In this document: positions 63,128-64,000 of the stretch, piece after piece | Layout: the number at the start of each line of letters is the position of its first letter | Numbering within the stretch: the stretch's first letter is position 1 | Assembly: GCA_964036275.1 (NCBI GenBank) | Contig: OZ038437.1 | Location: 20,968,487 to 21,032,486 of the forward strand | Length of the DNA: 64,000 nt | Source: Litoditis marina | Lineage: Eukaryota > Nematoda > Chromadorea > Rhabditida > Rhabditidae | Reading direction: 5' to 3' | Translations under genes and position numbers: made by a program | Notes under the pieces: model-generated | Database searches by the model: none | Told to the model about the DNA's origin: nothing | What the model saw: only the letters and a program-made list of their open reading frames with translations

Positions 63128-64000
63128 GTAAGTTTCTGTTCTGTTGATTCTTATATTTGTTCTCAATTAGTGTACTTTAAATGATTAATGTATTCAAATG
63201 TAGCTTTTGTAATCGACCTAAACATCATTTCTATAACACTAATAAGAATAGTTTCTCGCCCACAAAAAGCGAACATAATAGCGTAAGTTCACTGAACATT
63301 TCGATAAAACCATGCTGTATAGAATGAAGAACTTTCGTTGAATTGGTCTCAGTTTTTTGGTAACCTTTCTCCGAGGTTACGTTGTAAAGTAACCTGGAAC
63401 TAACTAAACTTAAACTAAAGTCCGGTTACCGTTCGAACTAACGGTCAAAACCATATTTTGCGGTAAAAAAAACAGGTGACCGGTTTTTCATTAGGTTACC
63501 AATCGGTACCTCAGGTAACCTGAAAATAAGATCACTAAAAAAGGGTTGGGTTATCTAGAAACCCAGTATACAAAGCTGGTTTGAGTTTGCTTTATTAAGA
63601 ATTTGCAGTCCAGAAGTTTTTCGTGGTCACGGGTCAATTTACCCTTTTTTCTGAAGCAGAAAATCAACTCGTGTTTTTTTTCAAATGGTCACGTCTCATA
63701 CTTTCTATCAATGAAAAATACACACAAAACACCGGAAAACAGAGTTAAACTGGAAAACAATGTAATATCTACCATATAAGACGCTGCAATTTGTATGTCC
63801 CCACAAGAAAAACTTGAAAATCACTTTTTCGCTCATCGTTGTGTATTTTATTACGATGCATGAGATATTGTACTGTGAATCGCTGAAACGAATATTACAT
63901 CAACCATGTGTAAAACCACACCGCCAAGTACATGCAAACATGAATCAAGATCATATACACAAATTCGATAGAAGCAAAAATGTGCAAATAGGGATGTGCA
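63128..64000. other. intronic or downstream repeat sequence, no exon seen
   Basis: 63345-63545 is dense in GGTAACC/GGTTACC motifs in both orientations (GAGGTTACG, AGTAACCTGG, CAGGTAACCTG), a repeat not seen elsewhere in the window. Near 63773 ATATAAGACGCTGCAAT resembles the end of the 30951-31976 element. No further exon of the Cys/His-rich gene was identified. Confidence 0.4.

Overview
The window looks like nuclear DNA of a Caenorhabditis-type nematode. It is AT-rich. Its genes are made of short exons joined at GTAAG/GTGAG donors and TTTTCAG/TTCCAG acceptors, and the protein families are nematode-typical: a saposin-like caenopore, a serpentine chemoreceptor and secreted transthyretin-like proteins. 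The species cannot be fixed from the sequence. Exon models were built by hand from splice signals, reading phase and comparison of paralogues within the window. Family names rest on remembered family patterns, not on a search.

Layout. (1) 1-7.2 kb: a giant imperfect inverted repeat (arms 1-2045 and 2366-5660). Its outer ends carry two copies of a short gene resembling small proteins of Maverick/Polinton elements. A two-exon 118-aa gene and unassigned sequence follow. (2) 7.2-10.7 kb: repeat debris and small DNA elements, with no convincing gene. (3) 10.7-11.7 kb: a complete two-exon saposin-like gene, minus strand. (4) 12.2-13.1 kb: duplicated segments and a G/C-run array. (5) 14.4-18.9 kb: a complete eight-exon seven-transmembrane receptor, minus strand, 299 aa in phase, srv-like. 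(6) 19-22.7 kb: decayed repeats. (7) 23.4-59.6 kb: a cluster of six transthyretin-like paralogues, three on the minus strand (copies 1-3) and three on the plus strand (copies 4-6), plus an orphan first exon at 29.8 kb. Copies 3 and 4 are head to head around 41-44 kb. Copies 1-5 appear complete and copy 6 is truncated. (8) 61.6-63.1 kb: the 5' part of a Cys/His-rich gene that runs off the right edge.

The paralogues share an exon plan. Exon 0 carries the ATG and the start of a signal peptide. Exons 1-3 encode the beta-sandwich-like body with two Cys. The last exon follows. Two last-exon types exist (4a and 4b). Copy 3 keeps both, copy 4 keeps only 4b, and copies 1, 2 and 5 keep only 4a intact. 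Upstream and downstream flanks are duplicated with the genes, so whole units were copied.

Mobile DNA is abundant and partly very young. A 3.75-kb element with identical split direct repeats (A1...B1A2...B2, the architecture of PAT/DIRS-group retroelements) sits in intron 1 of copy 4. An ORF1-only retroposon with an AATTC target duplication sits between copies 3 and 4. A hAT-like element with a perfect 8-bp duplication carries a CTCGAAAAA satellite. A dispersed tRNA-derived family has ten copies here, and at least six small inverted-repeat families lie in introns and spacers.
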